Assembly (NCBI GenBank): GCA_026225945.1
Contig: JAMJFZ010000770.1
Location: 3,462,501-3,526,500 of the forward strand
Source of the DNA: Cricetomys ansorgei
Lineage: Eukaryota; Chordata; Mammalia; Rodentia; Nesomyidae
Length of the DNA stretch: 64,000 nt
Reading direction: 5' to 3'
Below, one piece after another: positions 29,787-41,298 of this stretch. Positions within the stretch are counted from its first letter, which is position 1. Each line of letters opens with the position of its first letter. Under the pieces are notes generated by a model. That model had not been told where the DNA came from, did not search any database, and was given only the letters and a program-made list of their open reading frames with translations. Made by a program: the position numbers and the translations under genes.

Positions 29787-30197
29787 AATAGGATCAAAAT
29801 ACAATGCAAGGAATTCTAGGAAGTTGATAAAACATTATGTTGCAGTTATCCATATATTAAGAAAAAATAAAAGGAATACAACCACACGAAGTTCATCCGT
29901 GTCTTTTTCTTTTAAAGAAAGTGCAGAAGAATACATACTTCCAAGGGACTGTGAGAATGACACAAAGCTTGGCATTAGTTTAGACGTATTAGAAACTGAA
30001 GTAACCATTAACAAAGAGACCCCCAAGCCCCAACCCAGTGCTCAAGCCTACTTATGTGTTAGCCACCTGTCTCCCCACCACGATCTGCCCTTACCCAACC
30101 TTCTGCTCTCTGCTCCTTCTGCCCCCTTGGTTTGCCATCATCCCTTGGTTTCCAAATGCTGCCTTTGCATTTCTTTCTCTTTCTTCTCTTAATAAAA
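29786..30197. other. unassigned sequence with one exon-like segment
   Basis: No transposon recognised. 29918-30000 looks like a small exon: a pyrimidine tract ending TTTTAAAG before it, a polar open frame (ESAEEYILPRDCENDTKLG, LDVLETE) and GTAACC after it. The wider plus frame 29692-30192 runs through a TG repeat and is not credible as a whole. I do not recognise the peptide. Confidence 0.2.
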
Positions 30198-30360
30198 AGT
30201 GCCGTTTGCGTTGGGCACGTAATGTCGCCTGTGATCCCAACGTTTGAAAGGTGGAGGCTGAAAAAACAGGATGTCAAGGCTATCCTGGGCTATATAGCAA
30301 GCTTGAGGCCATCTTGGGCTGTATGAAACCCTATCTCAAAAAATCAAGCAAAAAAGTTTG
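30198..30360 (+). mobile_element. B1-like SINE (proto-B1 type)
   Basis: TGCCTGTGATCCCAACG-type head (CGCCTGTGATCCCAACGTTT), CAAGGCTATCCTGGGCTATA and ACCCTATCTCAAAAAATC tail. Diverged 7SL monomer. Confidence 0.75.
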
Positions 30361-30954
30361 AATAAAAGAATGGTTTCAGCTGTTTCTTTACCTCACACAA
30401 AACTCTAGGTGGGAAAGAGTTCATCAACAGTGTCAAAGGTTACGCCTTTCCTTTCTTCTCTAACAGCCTCAGATAGCTGCCATGCATGTCCTGAAATTAT
30501 TGTGTCATGATCCCAAGACAGCTTCTGCAGCCCCATGCAAGCATCACTTCTGCATTCAAAGCACAAAGGAGAGGGTCAGGTTCCAGGAAATACCTTCTGA
30601 TCAGAAAGTTAGTTTCTTGGAAGCCCAGAGCTGGCATTCTGAGTATCTCATTGGCCAAATCATGTGGCCATTTCTAGCTTTAAGACAAGGAGAGAAAGCA
30701 GGCGTCAGTCCCAAATAAATAGATCACTTCAATCCTAAAGGTAAAAGACATAGTTGTTTGAAAAACAAGCACATGAGGTTTTGATTAGCAAAGAAGGAAA
30801 ATGGCTGTTGAAGAGGCATGTTCTGGTAACTTCCTAGATGCAGGTTAGTGACGGAGTCTCTGTTCTTAATCTTACCACATTAAAATGGTTAATGCTACTG
30901 AAACCACCAACTTACGACAAAATAGCTGACAGAAATCACCTTAAGGATGAAAGA
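30361..30954. other. unassigned sequence
   Basis: About 590 bp, nothing recognised. Confidence 0.3.
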
Positions 30955-31262
30955 TTTTTTTTCATCACGGTTTCAGATGTATCAGTTTACCAGGGCCGGG
31001 AAGGCATGCCTTCGGGTGTAGGGTCAGTCCACAGTGGCAGGGGAATACTGCCCAGCCTCCTCACATCTTCATGGAGCAAGAAGCCAAGATCTAGACCAAT
31101 CAGAGGGTAGACTATGTCTGCTGACTAGGTCTCATGTCCCAAAGATTCCAAAGCCTCCCAAAACAGAACCACCAACTGGGTGAGGTTCAAGCGCTCAAAG
31201 CACAATCCCACCCCATCATATGTAGGAGGCATTTCACATTAAATCTGTCACAGATTGACCTG
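30955..31262 (-). mobile_element. rodent MaLR LTR (antisense), 3-prime LTR of the internal segment that follows
   Basis: CATCACGGTTTCAGATGTAT, AAAGATTCCAAAGCCTCCCA, ACAGAACCACCAACTGGG and GGAGGCATTTCACATTAAAT follow the antisense MT-like LTR. It directly abuts MaLR internal sequence, so this is part of a longer provirus-like copy and not a solo LTR. Confidence 0.65.
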
Positions 31263-31990
31263 ATTTCCTCAGACTCTTGGTCATCTCATTATGCAAAATG
31301 CAAAACGTATTCAGTCCAAAGTCCTCATCATTTTAGCAGTCCCAACACTGTCCAAAAAGTCCAAAGTGTCTACTGAGACTCAAGGAAGCCTCCTAGCTCT
31401 AAGTCCATGTAAATTAATGAAAGCAAACAAAAGCACCAGCTTACATACTAATGTATGTAATGACCACATGACCCAATGGCACAGAATAGACATTCCAATT
31501 CCATAAGGAAGAATGGGAGGAAAACAGGTACAGACTGGACTAAAGCAAGACTAAATCTATAAGGGAAAGCACCAAAACCTGTAGCTTATGTGGTATCAAG
31601 TGTAGGGTGTGTTTTTCTTCTTTGAGATGTATGAGATGTTTACTTGCATTGACCCACTGGCATTTGGGCTGCAATTACTCTTTCCTGGTTTATCTCCCCA
31701 CTTTCTATGCAGGATGAGATGATCCATATTAATGCAATCATTGTGCTGCTCATTTTGATGGCTTCTGAATGCTGGCTCTTGCTCACAAGAGCTTTTTCAA
31801 TGCCAACACTTTGAAACATTCTCTTGCATTTTCTGACGGTTCTGTTCTGATTTAAGTCCCTTCTTCCTAGTCAGATCTATGTGGAATTAACTGCAGTGAA
31901 GGGAAGTAGATAGGGACCCTCCTTGTCTTTCTGGATGGCTATCTTGCTTCACATCACTGAGTGATGTTTCCTTCTCCTCATAATTCAAGA
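31263..31990 (-). mobile_element. MaLR internal region (antisense)
   Basis: CAGTCCAAAGTCCTCATCAT, TCCCAACACTGTCCAAAAAG, GACTCAAGGAAGCCTCCTAG and GACATTCCAATTCCATAAGG match the non-coding interior of rodent MaLR elements. MaLR interiors carry no functional retroviral genes, and none is seen here. The other LTR was not found, so the copy is truncated. Confidence 0.6.
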
Positions 31991-32039
31991 ATCATCTTAA
32001 TTATATGTGAATTTTCAGGAACATCTTTGCCTTGGCTTC

Positions 32040-32145
32040 TGGGTTTTCAAAATGAGAATGATGTCTTGGGATTGTCCTAAAGGCTCAGGAGATAATAGCA
32101 AGTCTATGGAACTGTGTATGACACACACTGGATGATCAATAAGAG
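32040..32145 (+). mobile_element. MIR-like fragment
   Basis: GGCTCAGGAGATAATAGCAA and GACACACACTGGATGATCAA resemble the MIR 3-prime half (GGCACATAGTAGGTGCTCAATAAA pattern). Confidence 0.4.
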
Positions 32146-33261
32146 CTACCCATCACTCCTACTAATTCTTCTAGACATACTTGCCCTATTTGGTGTAGCC
32201 ATGGATATTGAATTCTATGCCTTAGTAGATGTGTCAGTTTGGATTTGAAGTTACAAACAGGAGACCCAACTCTGTGGACTGGAGAAGAAAAGGAATTTAT
32301 TGGAGATTGTATGTACTCAGACAGTGAGAATTCCCTATTATTGTTTTAATGCTACATCTCATTTTTCTTCTTTGATTGCATTGGCAAACACAATGTTTAA
32401 TGATCTTTGTCATGAAGGGCATTATTGTCAGAAGAGTGCTGAACAACAACCCAGTGTCAGTAGGGTCACCAGGAAGGCTGGGGAATGGATAGAGGTTCAG
32501 CCAAGGTGGCAGTGGAGACAGGGAGACTGCTCTGTCCTCCTCAAGGGATTCCAGCTCTGGGGAGCAGTCATTAGGATGACCATCACCAGGAGCTCCACAC
32601 AGCATCTGTTCTCCCAGTTACCCTCTTTTGGGTCTCACATTGGGAGCCTGGCTTATAGAGCTGGTGTTCCAGTGCTATACTAGCTACAAGGTTGACTGTT
32701 TTGTTTGGGGGAGGCACATTCACACGGATCAAAATGCTCATAACACAGAAAGTATCCAATTGGTACTAGGTGACCCAAAATGTGACAAATGTCTATTATA
32801 AACTGTCTATTCACAAGAATGACTTTCAAGCTGGTGAGACAACGCCTTTGATATCCAATTACAGATGGTTTTTCCTTCTGGAGATTTCTCAGCGCTTCTC
32901 AGATACAGGCTTAGTTGGTTGGGTTAAAAACTTCTGTTTTTATTTTTGGATAGTACTAATATAAATTAATGTAGAAGTAAGTGAAATCTGCTGAATATGG
33001 TTTTTCCCACCAGAACGTGGTATCTTTTTGGTTTTCTTACTCTTGATTTATGCTCTCCAGAAGAGTTAGAGATATTTCCTTTCATAGATTAGCTGAACCT
33101 AGTATATAAATAGACTTCTATGTTTTTAGTCTTTTCTCATTTTTGTCTTAAGTGTGTTTTTTTCTTTTTTTCTAATTGGCTATTGTGGTGTGTGAGAAAG
33201 CCATTGGATTTTTTTTTTTTTTTTTTTTTTATAAATTACTTCATACTAAAACTCTTAGTTA
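32146..33261. other. unassigned stretch with a poly-T run
   Basis: About 1.1 kb. 32230-32700 may be an old LTR or DNA transposon (GAATTTATTGGAG) but is not assigned. T-run of about 22 at 33209-33230. Confidence 0.3.
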
Positions 33262-33430
33262 AGCCAGCGTTGTGACACACACCTTTAATCCTAGCACTCA
33301 GGTAGTAGAGGCAAGTCGATCTCTGTGAGTTCAAGGCCAGTCTGTTCTACAGGGTGAGCTCCAGGACAGTCAGAGTTGTGTTCAGAGACCCTGTCTCAAA
33401 AACAAAAACAAAAACAAAAACAAACAAAAC
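33262..33430 (+). mobile_element. B1 SINE
   Basis: CACACCTTTAATCCTAGCAC, GTGAGTTCAAGGCCAGTCTG and GACCCTGTCTCAAAAAC with a CAAAAA-repeated tail. Full length. Confidence 0.92.
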
Positions 33431-33499
33431 TCACCCCAACTTTTAATGTTTTTTTGGTTTTGAATGCAAGGTTATTGTTGGTTTTAAGTTATCTTTCTT

Positions 33500-33672
33500 T
33501 ACTTTGTCTGTGTGTGTGTGCACATGCACAAGGGTGCCACAGTCATGTGTGGTGGTCAGAGGACAGTTTTCGGGAGTTGGTTATCTGCTACCATATAAGC
33601 TCCAGGTACTGAACTGAGACTGTCAGAGTTAGCAGCAGGTGAATATATCCATGGAGCCATCTCACTGGCCCA
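33500..33672 (-). mobile_element. B3/B2-family SINE (antisense)
   Basis: GTGTGTGTGCACATGCACA tail side, GGTCAGAGGACAGTTTTCGG and GAGCCATCTCACTGGCCC head. Confidence 0.85.
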
Positions 33673-33689
33673 GGTTTGATTTTCTCTTT

Positions 33690-33826
33690 TTTAGACAGTC
33701 TTGCTATGCAATTCTGACTGGGTCTATCTCACTATGTGGACCAGGCTGTCCTGAAACTTGTGGTAATCTTCCTGCCTCAGCCACCTGAGTGCTGGGAGTA
33801 TAGGTTTGCACTAGCTTGCCTGGCTA
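33690..33826 (-). mobile_element. B1-like SINE (antisense)
   Basis: TTAGACAGTCTTGCTATGCA, GTGGACCAGGCTGTCCTGAA and GAGTGCTGGGAGTATAGG follow the antisense proto-B1 pattern. Confidence 0.75.
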
Positions 33827-34392
33827 GCAGTGCTTTAAATTATGTTTTTCTCTTGTGTTCTAAAAGTACACAGTCATAAAATTAATACATACTAAGTGCC
33901 CTTTCTCATTTTAATGTTGGACATTTTAGTTCTTTTACTTAATTACAGTGGTGAGTGCAGCAAGCAGTGTTTAATTCTACACATCACAATGCGTACTCTT
34001 GCTGTGATATGTTGAATAAGAACCACACAGACTTCAGTGGTCATAGTAATCCTGACAAATCCAGGCCCTGATTTGACTGGCCTTGCCTCAGGAGGGTTCA
34101 GGGTCTCCATGTTTCTCAGCCTCCTTGGATCTATGCACAGATGTTGACTAGCTGTTGGCATGGTGATGATGGAGATGGGAGTGCTGGGGAGAAGCCGTTA
34201 TTCTCACCTCCTTGGATCAGAACCGTCTCCCCATCACTTCCGTCCACTTTTTACCTGCCGAAAGTCACATGTTCATGCTCATCATCAGTGGAAGGATATT
34301 TGCACAATGATGCAAACTCCAAAACCTTCGTGTTTGTTCTCCACGCCCCTGCGGAGGATCTCATCCGTTTTCTCTTAGAAATGATTCTGAGA
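33827..34392. other. unassigned sequence
   Basis: About 565 bp, nothing recognised. Confidence 0.3.
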
Positions 34393-34530
34393 ACCAGGTG
34401 TGATGGTGCTGGCCTATAATCTCAGTACCTAGGAGGTTGAGGCAGCAGGATTGGGAGTTCAAGGCTAGCCTGGGCTACATAACAAGACTGTCACAAAATG
34501 AATGAGTGAACAAACAACAAACAAATGGTT
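34393..34530 (+). mobile_element. B1-like SINE (proto-B1 type)
   Basis: CCAGGTGTGATGGTGCTGGC, GGGAGTTCAAGGCTAGCCTG and GGGCTACATAACAAGACTG, then an A-rich tail. Confidence 0.82.
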
Positions 34531-35108
34531 CCAAGTTTTGGCTTGGGTTATAAAATGTCTTTACCAGAGTTGTCCATTTTATTAAAATCTAAATTAAGAA
34601 TTTTAATAACCAACCTGTTGGCATTTGTGGAAAATGGTCTGGTTTTCTTTACTATGATGACTTATATGAGTTGACTCACGAAGACGCGTCTTGAATTACT
34701 AGAATAAGCCCCAAGGAAGTGGCTTGTTACCACTTCCAAATGCATATGTGCATGCTTGCTCATATTTTCCTTAGGATTTTTGCATGTCATTGCCTCAATG
34801 ACAGCAAAACACAGTCTCCAGCTATGCATGGCTGGACTTCAGATGCGGCAATACTGTGAAAGTGGCATGTATGCAGTAGGAACTGAAACTTGAAGTTTGA
34901 ACACGTGGCTTTCTCTACCTGATGGATGCACAGTACATACGTTCTCTCTCATACTGCCTGCCTCCCCAGAGCTGAGCTTCTGCCCCAGTCAGTAGCAGAG
35001 TCAGCAGGGAGCTAGCTGAGAATGTACAGCGTGTTATTGTGTTAAACTGAGAGATGCAGTGGGTCAGTATCAGTGGCTTCCTACTTTGATATTTTGATGG
35101 CTTATGTT
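34531..35108. other. unassigned sequence
   Basis: About 580 bp, nothing recognised. Confidence 0.3.
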
Positions 35109-35480
35109 GGCTGCTCTAGTTTCATTTCTGTTGCTGTGATGAAATCCACTGACTACAAACAACTCAGGAGGGAGGATTTGTTTCGACTCATAGTTCCAGG
35201 TTCATCATAGCAGGGAAGTCAATGAAGCAGGAACTTAAAACACAAACCAACCACAGTCTGGAGTGGCGAGAAATGGGTGCATGCATGCTCAGTGTTCAGC
35301 TCACTTTACCTACTTTTGTATAGTTCAGGGCCTAAAGCCAGGAAATAGTACCACCAACTTTCACACTGCATCTTTCCACATCTATTGAGGAAATCAAGAC
35401 AAACCCCATACGGCGTGCCCACGGGCCAACTGAATCTAGACTCTCTCCCCAGGTGATTATGAACTGTCACAGTGGGTATC
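35109..35480 (-). mobile_element. rodent MaLR-like solo LTR (antisense)
   Basis: CTAGTTTCATTTCTGTTGC, GAAATCCACTGACTACAAAC, TTGTATAGTTCAGGGCCTA and CCCCAGGTGATTATGAACTG. Same group and orientation as 23377-23725. Confidence 0.75.
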
Positions 35481-36099
35481 TGAGGACATGGCCCCATCAT
35501 GAGTCGAGGGGCACCTGGGCTGTCATTTCTGCTCGGCCTACAATTTTGGTGTTTTGTCTTTACTATTTTGTTGATTTTTAGTCTCCTGTCTTCACTCTTC
35601 CAGGGATCTGGGATCCTGAGTTCCTTCTTGAGAGCTTCTCAGATCTCTTGGTGGAGAGCAAGGTTAGTCCCGCAGTGGATAGTAGCTTTTTGACAGCACC
35701 TTCTTTTTGGCCCTAGGAAATAGGATTTATGTTCACCATTGATATTTCCTTTGAACATCTCCCATTTTCTCCATTTGTTTTCATTTATTTTCAAAGATCT
35801 GAACTGAATTATCTATTATATTTCTCTCCCTTTCCCCAGTATGTGGTTATTTTTCCTCTTCTCTCTTCTATGTCTCTTTATAGAGTCCTTTCTTTCACGG
35901 TTAGCTTAGCCAGTGTTTATCTATTTAATTCCTTGAATGTGTGGCTCTACCCTAGAAAACTGTCGTCCATTCAAAGGCAACCTGATGCCTGCCTTTACAG
36001 TCCACCCCCTTCATGTCTTCATGTCTTCTGCACCTAAGACAGCCTCACCTTTAATCCTGCTACTTCTCTCCTCTGGAATCTTCCTCCACATTACCCGAA
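35481..36099. other. unassigned sequence
   Basis: About 620 bp, T/C-rich, nothing recognised. Frames of up to 102 aa have no domain. Confidence 0.3.
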
Positions 36100-36228
36100 A
36101 GACAAGTGAGTCAAGCATCACATACCGATACCTCTGAGCCATGAGCCAAAGTAAACCTTTCTTCTTTTTAAGAGTTTTTCCCTCTTAGGTATCTTACTGT
36201 AGTGATGGGAACCTGATTAGCCCAGGTG
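36100..36228 (+). mobile_element. MaLR-like LTR, 3-prime end
   Basis: TGAGCCAAAGTAAACCTTTC (polyadenylation zone), TAAGAGTTTTTCCCTCTTAG and the end GAACCTGATTAGCCCA fit the last third of an MT-like LTR. The 5-prime part is missing or unrecognisable. Confidence 0.55.
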
Positions 36229-37359
36229 GATTGTAGTATAAACCACTAATGGTATTTTCCGTGCCCCATTGTCCTCTCTGAATATCCGTATGAATCAAGT
36301 CTTAAAGAACTAAGCAGTCCTGAGACTGTTGATGATGGTTCTTGGGAAACTGAAGCTCTCTCAAAAGAAAGGAGGCTTAGTATAGCTGGGAAAACTTTTC
36401 CTTCTACTCCTACTTCATGCTAGGAATTGGAACATGGCATCTGGAGCAGCAGCAGCTTTCTTTCCAACTGGAAGAAGATGATTAACGTACTGGCCCTGAT
36501 TCTATCAGCAGCAACCTTTCTTTGTTGTACAAGAAAATGGCTGCTCTTTAGATGACTATGGATGAGGTTTCTGTGAGTGGTGGCTGAATCTATTCCTACC
36601 AGCTAGCACAACAGACAGAACTGAAATGTAGAGCAAAAATCCTCAGTCATTTTTTACAAAGCTCATGACCCTTTGCATCAGGAATTCTGTCAGGATCCTC
36701 ATTCAACCCAGGGCTTGTTAGAGATGACCGTAGCAAGTTGGTTTGTGGAGGCGCTGTGAGGTCTGCTGGTCTGGGATGTCCAAGATAGCTCTTCATGTAT
36801 AGGAATTGGTGCTTGCACTAGATGTCCAGGGCTCTGCCTGATATTCCTTGGCCTCCTGCAAGGCTCACTATAAAGGCTTGAACCCCCACTCAGCATGGTC
36901 CTCTGGTGGTGGGGAGTTCTAGACTTTATCCATGATAGTCAGCTCTCTGGAGAGCTGCTATGCCCAGAAGGTGGGCAAAACTTCAGCCCTCCATCTACGA
37001 GCTTCGGTTCCACTTACCCTTGTTGGTCAGAGGAGCCCCAGCTACAGAGATTCTGTGGGTAGACAGGCACTACCTCCCCTTAGGGCAGCGCTTCTGAGTT
37101 TGAGAAGAAGAGGAAGTAAGAGCCATCTTGAAGACAAGATAAGAAACAGCCAAGAGACAGACAGGTAGGTACAAAACCCAGTTCTGGCCTTGACTCCTTC
37201 TGTAACCTGGGTGCCCATTACCCATTTGAAGCCTGTGGGAAGTGTCCAGACCCCTGATCTGAACTCACAGGCCTCTCATCTGACCCTCAGCTCTGGCCTG
37301 TTAAACTCCCTGTGTGTGTCACTACTCTAAGGTTCTCTCTGGACTCTGGGGTTTTGGAC
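36229..37359. other. repeat-poor unassigned stretch
   Basis: About 1.1 kb, nothing recognised. Confidence 0.3.
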
Positions 37360-37500
37360 TCGCATCCCTTGATGCCTGAAATGCCTTCCTCTCCAAGTCA
37401 GTCTCCTCTCTTCCTACTTGTTCTTGTCCTTCATAGCCCACTGCAACTGTCCTTTCTAGCAGCTTCTCTGTCAAGCCTGACTTAGCTGGTTACCCACCAC
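37360..37500 (+). mobile_element. L2-like fragment
   Basis: GCCTGAAATGCCTTCCTCTC and AGCTTCTCTGTCAAGCCTGA follow the L2 3-prime phrase (CTGGAATGCCCTTCC ... AAGCCTTCCCTGA). Confidence 0.4.
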
Positions 37501-37969
37501 TGGCCCATCTTTCTTGACTCTCCATATGCATCGAGGATGTGAGGACTTTGAGCCCGGTAGCTTTCATCTTCCTGCCCTAGTTATCAGCATGGCATTCATA
37601 CAGAGCGGTGGTAGGCAGTGTCTGCAGAAGAAAAGGGGAGAGGCTGCAGATTCATGCCGACTACAAGGCACATTGATGGGAGATCCTCAAGGGATCTACC
37701 CTGTTTGCACTCTGCTCTGAACCCTTCCCAGAGGAACTGGGATTGGGGCTGCAGTTCTCACAATACAGTTCTCCCTAAGCTCTTGAAGGCAATAGAAGAC
37801 TGAGCATCCAGCTCTAGGTCTGGGAGCTGTGGTGCTCCTTCCTGCCCCTGAGCAACCAGAGTCAGAGGCTATGTTCCCAGCTCCAGTCTGGAGCTTCATA
37901 GGGAGTCCTGCTAGGACTGTAGCTCAACATTTTAACAGTCCTCTGTCTTTCTCAGTAGGCATGAAATCC
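37501..37969. other. unassigned sequence
   Basis: Nothing recognised. Confidence 0.3.
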
Positions 37970-38698
37970 AACACATAATTTAAAAATACCTGGTTTGGTA
38001 TTTTATAACGTTTTATTTTTCAATTTAACTGTGTTATATCATGTTTCATAAGGCCATTTTCATATAAGCACATGATAAATTTGAGGACACTCCTCAAGCC
38101 CCCTTTCTGGTTCCTCCCACTTTTGCTTGCCCCCCTTTCTCCTCTAAACAGTTTTGCTTCTTCAGTGACATCTTTGCCATAGATGTTCCTGTATCTAGAG
38201 AGACTATATGAAAGCCGGGACTTAGAAATGAGAGAAAACAGGTACTAGTTGTCTGAGATTGTGTAATTCATTTAATGTGATTGCTTCCGGTGGCAACCAC
38301 TGTCTCCATATGAGATAGTTTCACGTCTTTATAGATGGAAAGACTTCCACTGTGCATGGAAGCCACATTGACGTTCTCCAGTCCTCCATGGTTGGATACT
38401 TGGGTTGGTTCTATAACTTAGCTGTTACTCAGAGGGCTCTGACACAAATTGACAGGCAAGGATATCTGTGATATGTTGACCTGGAGCTCCCTAGGTAAAT
38501 GTCCAGGAGTCCATAGGGAAGTCATACCACTGTCTGCTTCTGGTGTTTTGAAAAGCCTCTGTATTGACTTCCATAGTGGCTGGAGTAATTTACATGACTA
38601 TTGGAATTATATGTGGGTTCCCTTTATTCATCTCTTCTCCAGCATTTGTTGTTATTTATCTTCTTGATGATTGCTTTCTGCCGGAGGTCACTGAGCTG
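37970..38698 (-). mobile_element. rodent L1, 3-prime portion (antisense)
   Basis: AAGGCCATTTTCATATAAGC, GATATCTGTGATATGTTGAC, GTAAATGTCCAGGAGTCCAT, TCCATAGTGGCTGGAGTAAT and CAGCATTTGTTGTTATTTAT follow the antisense L1 end into ORF2 in order. The run stops at CTTGATGATTGCTTTCTGCC. Confidence 0.78.
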
Positions 38699-38815
38699 AA
38701 GGTGAAACAAGGGCCAATGAACCTCAGATGAAAAAATGTTCACGCTCCTAGCTATCAGAAAAGTGCAAATCAAAGACATTTTGAGATTTCATCTCACCCT
38801 AGTCAGAAAACACCT
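38699..38815 (+). mobile_element. rodent L1 ORF2 piece, inverted
   Basis: AGAAAAGTGCAAATCAAAGA, GAGATTTCATCTCACCC and TAGTCAG are sense ORF2 sequence. In L1 this piece lies immediately upstream of where the antisense piece 37970-38698 stops, so the two are adjacent parts of one L1 in opposite orientation, the signature of a 5-prime inversion. Confidence 0.75.
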
Positions 38816-40344
38816 GTTTTGAGCTCAGCTCTCTGCTGGGAACCCACAGGCAGAGTACTGATAAGCTGTGGAGAGAAAAGTGCCCCACTGACCCCAGAGC
38901 AGAGAGGAGAGCAGACTCTAGCGTTAGACAAGGCTGCAGACAGTAGGGGCCCACTGCTGGGTGGGTCTCCTGCTCCTGTGGAGCTGTGTGTGGCCATGCT
39001 CTTATCTGACTTTGTCTGTATCTCCTCATCTTCTCTCACAGGATCCATCCCAACAGCCCAGGCTTCTGAGCACAGCTGCAGAGCATCAAGCCACAGAGGG
39101 CATTGCCTCGTCTCTTGAGCTGGTGACACAGTAAAGGATTCTTAGTTGAGCAAGGTGAGCAGAATGGGTTTTGAAAGATCAATGTGATTATCCCTGGGGA
39201 CTGAGTTGGAGGATGTGAGGAGAAAGGAGATGTCGAGAGGTACTCGCAGTTCCTTGATGACAGATGGTGGTCTACAGTGTGGAGTGGTAGGACTTCTGGC
39301 AAGAGAAAATGTGGCAGTATTGTGGTAGAGACTTCCTTGGAACAGCTTCTGGGTGTGGTAGTGGATAGGGTATGGAGGAAGCAGGGTGATGCAGAAGAGG
39401 ATGGGGCTGATCCATAGAAAAGAAAGAAATATGGCTGAGGAGACCATGGGGCCAGCTAGACACTTGCTCTTCTCACTTTCTACTTAATGTGTAGCAAATG
39501 ACTGTCCATGGTGTGAGTCACAGGGACCTTTTCAGTATCTGTGAACACCTGTGTTCTATACTAGGGTCTGCTCAGGCCAGTGGCATCTGCGAGCATGGTT
39601 CTTATGACTCCTTGTGCTGGGGTCCAGCATGTACATGCAGGACCTCTGTGTCCTTGGTAGGCAGCATCATTTTGCTTACAAACCCAGAAGAACATTCCAG
39701 GCAGATGGAAAAGTAGAAGAAAAGACATGAATGGGACTAAAGGAGCTGGAGAATCTGAAAGGAAGACAGCTGGGAATGAAACTGGAAGAGCCTGTAACAC
39801 AGAGGATCAGTCAGGACAAGAAGTGTCATTATCCAGTAGAGCTCCACCCTGAACTTCAGAAAAGGCTGAGAAGTTGTAAGTCATCTCTGTTTTGTTGACA
39901 GTTACCCAGAGCATGCAGGTATTAAGAAAGATTCTGAGGTGGAAGGTGCAGAGGAGTGACATGACCCATTGGTGAAGTCTGCTGAGGTTGTAGGAGTGGA
40001 TCTTGGAGGGCTCTGTACTTTCTGCTCTCTTGGCTATAAGAAAGATCCATTAAGTGTGGGAGCTTCAAGGAGTCATATGAATCCACTGGTAAGAGGTGTT
40101 GCTGGGACCATGGTGCTAGTGAGCCAAAGCTGAGTTTGAAAATTCCAAGAGAGCTGGGATGGCTGAGGGGCTTCCTCACCCTAATACCTCCTTTAATGAG
40201 GATGGAAGGAGGAAGAAGAGATGACAGGGAAAATGGGGCCCACCAGGGCTTCCTCTCCCCTCTGACAAAAACACCCTTAGTGAGAGAGCACATGCCCAGC
40301 AGCGACCCCACACAAGACACCCTCTGTGTCCCTTCTCTACCCCC
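38816..40344. other. repeat-poor unassigned stretch
   Basis: About 1.5 kb. Frames of up to 173 aa (39922-40443, minus) have no recognised domain. Confidence 0.3.
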
Positions 40345-40625
40345 TTGTAAAGGCAGTGCATAATTACCGGAAAGCATTTTTAACTGAATTTTAGATGAGC
40401 ATTTTGACAAAATATAATATTGGCAGCAACCGTTATCAAACATTCATGTGTAGTAGGAGAGATAAAGCCTGGAATCCATAATTCATACGGAGTGTGTATT
40501 ACCAAGCCTGCACCAGGGGCTGCATCGCAATGAAGCTGCCCGAACGTTATTTTCTGCCAGACGCAGGCTTTCATCATTTACATTATTCACTAGGTTTTCC
40601 AGAACAGTAAATCTTAAATATATAT
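40345..40625. other. candidate conserved noncoding element
   Basis: Repeat-free and AT-rich against a GC-richer background, with an ETS-like ACCGGAAAG (40366-40374), CCATAATTCATACGG and CATTTACATTATTCACTAGG. No ORF of note. Its composition is that of many vertebrate CNEs. Confidence 0.33.
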
Positions 40626-40987
40626 TTGTGTTGGGAAAAGCGTGTATGCATGTCTGTATACACACAGAGGGATGAGCACCCATTTGGGCATAGAGTCAGT
40701 GGGTGTGTGTTCCAGCTGGAGGGGCCCGCGGTGACAACAGAAGCCTTGGTGTAGACACACGTCACTGTGGACCCCCTGGTTCTGTGCACAGACAGTAAAT
40801 CCATCCACTACAGGGTTCCCATCTTCAGACCCACTAGAAATGCCCCTGGAACCTTGAAATGCAATGAACCACAGCAAGTATGGCTGTGGCAGCTTAAGAG
40901 CCAACCTCCTTCAAATCCATTCTCTGCCACGTGTGTGGTAGGAATTGACCCCAGGGACTATAAGGTTCATCTGGAATGGGAACTGTC
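40626..40987. other. unassigned sequence
   Basis: Nothing recognised. Confidence 0.3.
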
Positions 40988-41298
40988 TTAGAGTTCTATT
41001 GCTGCAAAGAGAGACCATGACCACAGTAACTTTTAAAAAGAAAAACATTTAATTGGGGCTGGTTTACAGTTCAGAGGTTTAGTCCATTACCATCATGGTG
41101 GGAAGCTTGGCAGCACATGGTGCTAGAGGAGCCCAGAGTTCTACATCTGGATCCAAAGGCAGAAGGAAGAGAGACTGAGCCACTGGGCCTGGCTTGAGTT
41201 TCTGAAATCTCAAAGCCCACCTCCAGTGACATACTTCCTCCTAATAGTGCAAACTGCCTATGGGCCTATGGAGACCATTTTAATTCAAACCACCACAG
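40988..41298 (-). mobile_element. rodent MaLR-like LTR (antisense)
   Basis: TTAGAGTTCTATTGCTGCAA, ACATTTAATTGGGGCTGGTT, TACAGTTCAGAGGTTTAGTC and ATTCAAACCACCACA are the antisense of a well-known rodent LTR-like repeat, nearly full length and among the least diverged in the window. Confidence 0.8.

Noticed and set aside
29692..30192. 166-aa frame as a gene
   Set aside because: It runs through a TG microsatellite (CVCVCV). Only the small exon-like part was kept as a weak finding.
32230..32700. Possible old LTR or DNA transposon (GAATTTATTGG phrase)
   Set aside because: One phrase only, with no consistent further match.
39028..39135. Acceptor-like TTCTCTCACAG followed by an open stretch
   Set aside because: There is no matching donor and no recognisable peptide. 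Such sites are frequent by chance.
39922..40443. 173-aa minus-strand frame
   Set aside because: No recognisable domain and no splice context. Length is within what chance gives in GC-balanced DNA.
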